This document shows positions 5,451 to 7,384 of a stretch of 7,384 nt of DNA, piece by piece (position 1 is the stretch's first letter; each line of letters begins with the position of its first letter). The notes under the pieces are model-generated. The model made no database searches, was not told the origin of the DNA, and worked only from the letters and a program-made list of their open reading frames with translations. The position numbers were made by a program, and so were the translations under genes. This DNA is from Segetibacter sp. (GTDB lineage: Bacteria; Bacteroidota; Bacteroidia; Chitinophagales; Chitinophagaceae): positions 1-7,384 of the forward strand of contig JASLBT010000468.1 in NCBI GenBank assembly GCA_030146445.1. Direction: 5' to 3'.

Positions 5451-7088
5451 ATGAAAATCAATACATCAATAATAACGGCTTGCTGTATGTTATTCCTAAC
5501 AGCAATTTCGTGTAAGAAAACTTTAGAAGAATATAATCCGAGTGGTGTTACCGCCGAAGCTGTATTTACGACCCCGCAGGGCTTTGAGTCGCTGGTTAAC
5601 GCTGCCTACTCGTATCAACGATGGTGGTACGGCAAAGAGGAAGGAATCAGCGTTTCAGAGATGGGCACCGACATCTGGATGAGTGGCGCCGGCGACGTAT
5701 ATCCGGATCTGAGCCAGTACGTTAATCTCCAGGGTACGAACGGCGCACTTACTACCTTATGGAGAAATCTTTATGCCGCCATCAACCTGTGTAATGCAGG
5801 AATCAACGGCATCGGTAATGCAAAACTTGCACCCGCCCTGCAGCCGCAAAGGGAAGCGGAACTCCGATTCTTAAGAGCTTTCTATTATTGGCACATTGTA
5901 GAAACCTGGGGTGGAGTTCATTTCACGACAACACAAACAGAAGGAATTATTTCAACCGCAAACAGAACACCTGTAGATACGTTTTATGCGCAAATTTTCA
6001 GGGACCTCAACTTTGCAGTAAATAACCTGCAAATTACCACAACGAACCAGGGCAGGGTTACAAGGCCGGCAGCAATGTCGTTTTTGGCCCGTATTTATCT
6101 GACCCGCGGAATGAACGAGGAAGCTGCCGCAATGGCCAGGGCCGTGATTAACGGTGGTTATGGTTATACCCTGGAGCCGAACTATGCAAACCTGTGGAGG
6201 ATGAATAACAACCAGAACCGGGAGGTAGTGTATGCAGTAAACTATTCGGCCAACCTAAGTTTCAATGACATTTCCAATTCGGCACTAAATCCGCTAGGAC
6301 ACAACCGTGGCAGTAATAGTTCGCACCTGCTGTTTATCATGCGATACGACGATCAGCCGGGCGTCATACGTTCAATTGAATATGGAAGGCCATTCAACCG
6401 GTACATGCCAACCTTATCGCTGTTAGACCTGTATGACGAAACGATTGATTCACGTTATGAGGGTTCGTTCCAGGAGGTTTGGCGGGCAAATAGTAGCACG
6501 CGTCCGGCGGGTATGAATATCGGGGATACTGCGGTATACGCCACCAAACGCCTTGTTGGTGAATCAAGCAATTATAAGGTTTATGATCGTAACCAGGTAT
6601 ACAATCCTGATGGCACCGTTAAAGACAACATGCATTACGTCACCCTATCTAAATTTATGGATCCATCGCGGGCGAGTATCAATGAGGCCCAGAGTGCGAG
6701 GGATGTTTTTGTGATCCGGTTTGCTGAATTGTACCTGATTGCAGCTGAGGCACATTTTAATTTGGGGCGTTCCGATTCCGCCGCTTATTACCTCAACTTT
6801 GTTCGGACCAGGGCCGCAAAGCCGGGCCAGGCAGCCGCAATGCAGGTAACTCCTGCCCAGCTTAGCCTTGACTTTATCCTCGACGAAAGAGCCAGGGAGT
6901 TTGCGGGAGAGCAGATACGTTGGTTCGACCTAAAAAGAACAGGAAAGCTGGTGGAGCGTGTTAAAAACCTTAATCCGAGCGTTGCACCCAACATACAGCC
7001 GTTCCATGTTGTTCGACCTATTCCCCGCGCACAGTTGGATGCTGTAACAAACCGCGACGAATTTCAACAGAATAGTGGTTACCAGTAA
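5451..7088 (+). CDS. SusD/RagB-family surface lipoprotein, partner of the SusC above
   Basis: SusD-like proteins sit on the outer surface as lipoproteins, bind the nutrient and close over the SusC barrel like a lid. The ATG at 5451 is preferred because a short signal peptide then leads to FLTAISC with C21 as the lipidated cysteine, followed by KK; a TTG at 5436 would add five residues and is less likely. The mature protein is 525 residues, normal for the family. Recognisable parts are TLWRNLYAAINLCNAGI (102-118), the TPR helix LRFLRAFYYWHIVETWGG (138-155), the C-terminal helix RFAELYLIAAEAHFNLGRSD (423-442), LDERAREFAGEQIRWFDLKR (477-496) and the closing hallmark RPIPRAQLD...QNSGY (522-544). 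It starts 23 bp after the susC stop, so the two are co-transcribed. No binding-site residues can be tied to a given sugar. Confidence 0.95.
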   Translation: MKINTSIITACCMLFLTAISCKKTLEEYNPSGVTAEAVFTTPQGFESLVNAAYSYQRWWYGKEEGISVSEMGTDIWMSGAGDVYPDLSQYVNLQGTNGALTTLWRNLYAAINLCNAGINGIGNAKLAPALQPQREAELRFLRAFYYWHIVETWGGVHFTTTQTEGIISTANRTPVDTFYAQIFRDLNFAVNNLQITTTNQGRVTRPAAMSFLARIYLTRGMNEEAAAMARAVINGGYGYTLEPNYANLWRMNNNQNREVVYAVNYSANLSFNDISNSALNPLGHNRGSNSSHLLFIMRYDDQPGVIRSIEYGRPFNRYMPTLSLLDLYDETIDSRYEGSFQEVWRANSSTRPAGMNIGDTAVYATKRLVGESSNYKVYDRNQVYNPDGTVKDNMHYVTLSKFMDPSRASINEAQSARDVFVIRFAELYLIAAEAHFNLGRSDSAAYYLNFVRTRAAKPGQAAAMQVTPAQLSLDFILDERAREFAGEQIRWFDLKRTGKLVERVKNLNPSVAPNIQPFHVVRPIPRAQLDAVTNRDEFQQNSGYQ

Positions 7089-7123
7089 GGATGAGGCAAT
7101 TCCATGCTGATGCAATCAAAATC

Positions 7124-7137
7124 ACCTGAGGTTTTTT
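7124..7137 (+). terminator. Weak hairpin with T6 run after susD
   Basis: ACC (7124-7126) and GGT (7130-7132) can pair around TGA and are followed by a run of six T. The stem is only three strong pairs, with a broken A/T extension, so on its own it is a poor terminator. It is listed because it is the first T-run after the susD stop, 36 nt downstream. Confidence 0.2.
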
Positions 7138-7232
7138 ACATCGTGAAAACCATCCGGCTTCAGAAATTGAAAATAGGTGTAAATAAGCCACGATGACAGC
7201 TACCTCTAAATAACACCGGTAAGGCTACGATC

Positions 7233-7265
7233 TACAAACGCCACGCATTCTGCGGGGCGTTTGTA
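7233..7265. terminator. Long hairpin, probable (bidirectional) terminator of susCD
   Basis: TACAAACGCC (7233-7242) pairs perfectly with GGCGTTTGTA (7256-7265). Inside, after one A/G mismatch, CGCA (7244-7247) pairs with TGCG (7251-7254) around a 3-nt TTC loop, giving 14 base pairs in all. The lower stem is A-rich on one side and T-rich on the other, so each strand carries a short GC stem followed by T-containing sequence, a form common at gene ends in Bacteroidota. It lies 145 nt after the susD stop with no gene between, so it likely ends this operon and could also stop a convergent transcript from the right. Confidence 0.65.
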
Positions 7266-7384
7266 CTTTCGGGCCGTTCCAAAATAATCAGGAACCAAAC
7301 GCTTATATGTAATTAGTCGCGGACAGGAACTCGGTAATCCTACAAATAAAGCACTCATAGCGAATTGATATACGCGCAAAGACA

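Overview
The window looks like chromosomal DNA from the phylum Bacteroidota, probably a Chitinophagaceae-like soil or environmental lineage. The evidence is an adjacent SusC/SusD outer-membrane pair, a SusD signal peptide of the lipoprotein type, several matches to the Bacteroidota promoter pattern (TTG, about 19-20 nt, then TAnnTTTG), and starts that lack a clear Shine-Dalgarno sequence. The family placement is an inference from overall protein style and cannot be proved here.

Layout. (1) Positions 1-591, minus strand: the first 197 codons of a secreted polysaccharide deacetylase (NodB/CE4-type fold) that runs off the left edge. (2) Positions 592-2463: almost 1.9 kb with only one credible gene, a small acidic protein of 62 residues (1424-1612, plus strand). 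This gap also holds consensus promoters on both strands, several inverted repeats, and two dyads close to susC. (3) Positions 2464-5427: a complete SusC-like TonB-dependent transporter of 987 residues. (4) Positions 5451-7088: a complete SusD-like surface lipoprotein of 545 residues, 23 bp behind susC and almost certainly in the same operon. (5) Positions 7089-7384: no gene; it holds a long perfect-arm hairpin (7233-7265) that probably ends the operon and may also stop transcription coming from the right.

How it works together. SusD captures a glycan or other oligomer at the cell surface and acts as a lid on the SusC barrel, which imports it using TonB energy. No glycoside hydrolase, sulfatase, peptidase, hybrid two-component sensor or sigma/anti-sigma pair is visible in the window, so the substrate cannot be named. 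SusC has no N-terminal signalling (STN) domain, so control by a trans-envelope sigma/anti-sigma relay is not expected; the dyads at 2327-2350 and 2367-2383 are the best candidates for local control. The deacetylase is transcribed away from susCD and lies beyond the gap, so it is not part of that operon, although a shared carbohydrate role is possible.

No clearly new system is visible. The parts worth a second look are the structured gap, the small acidic gene with its promoters, and the susC control region.
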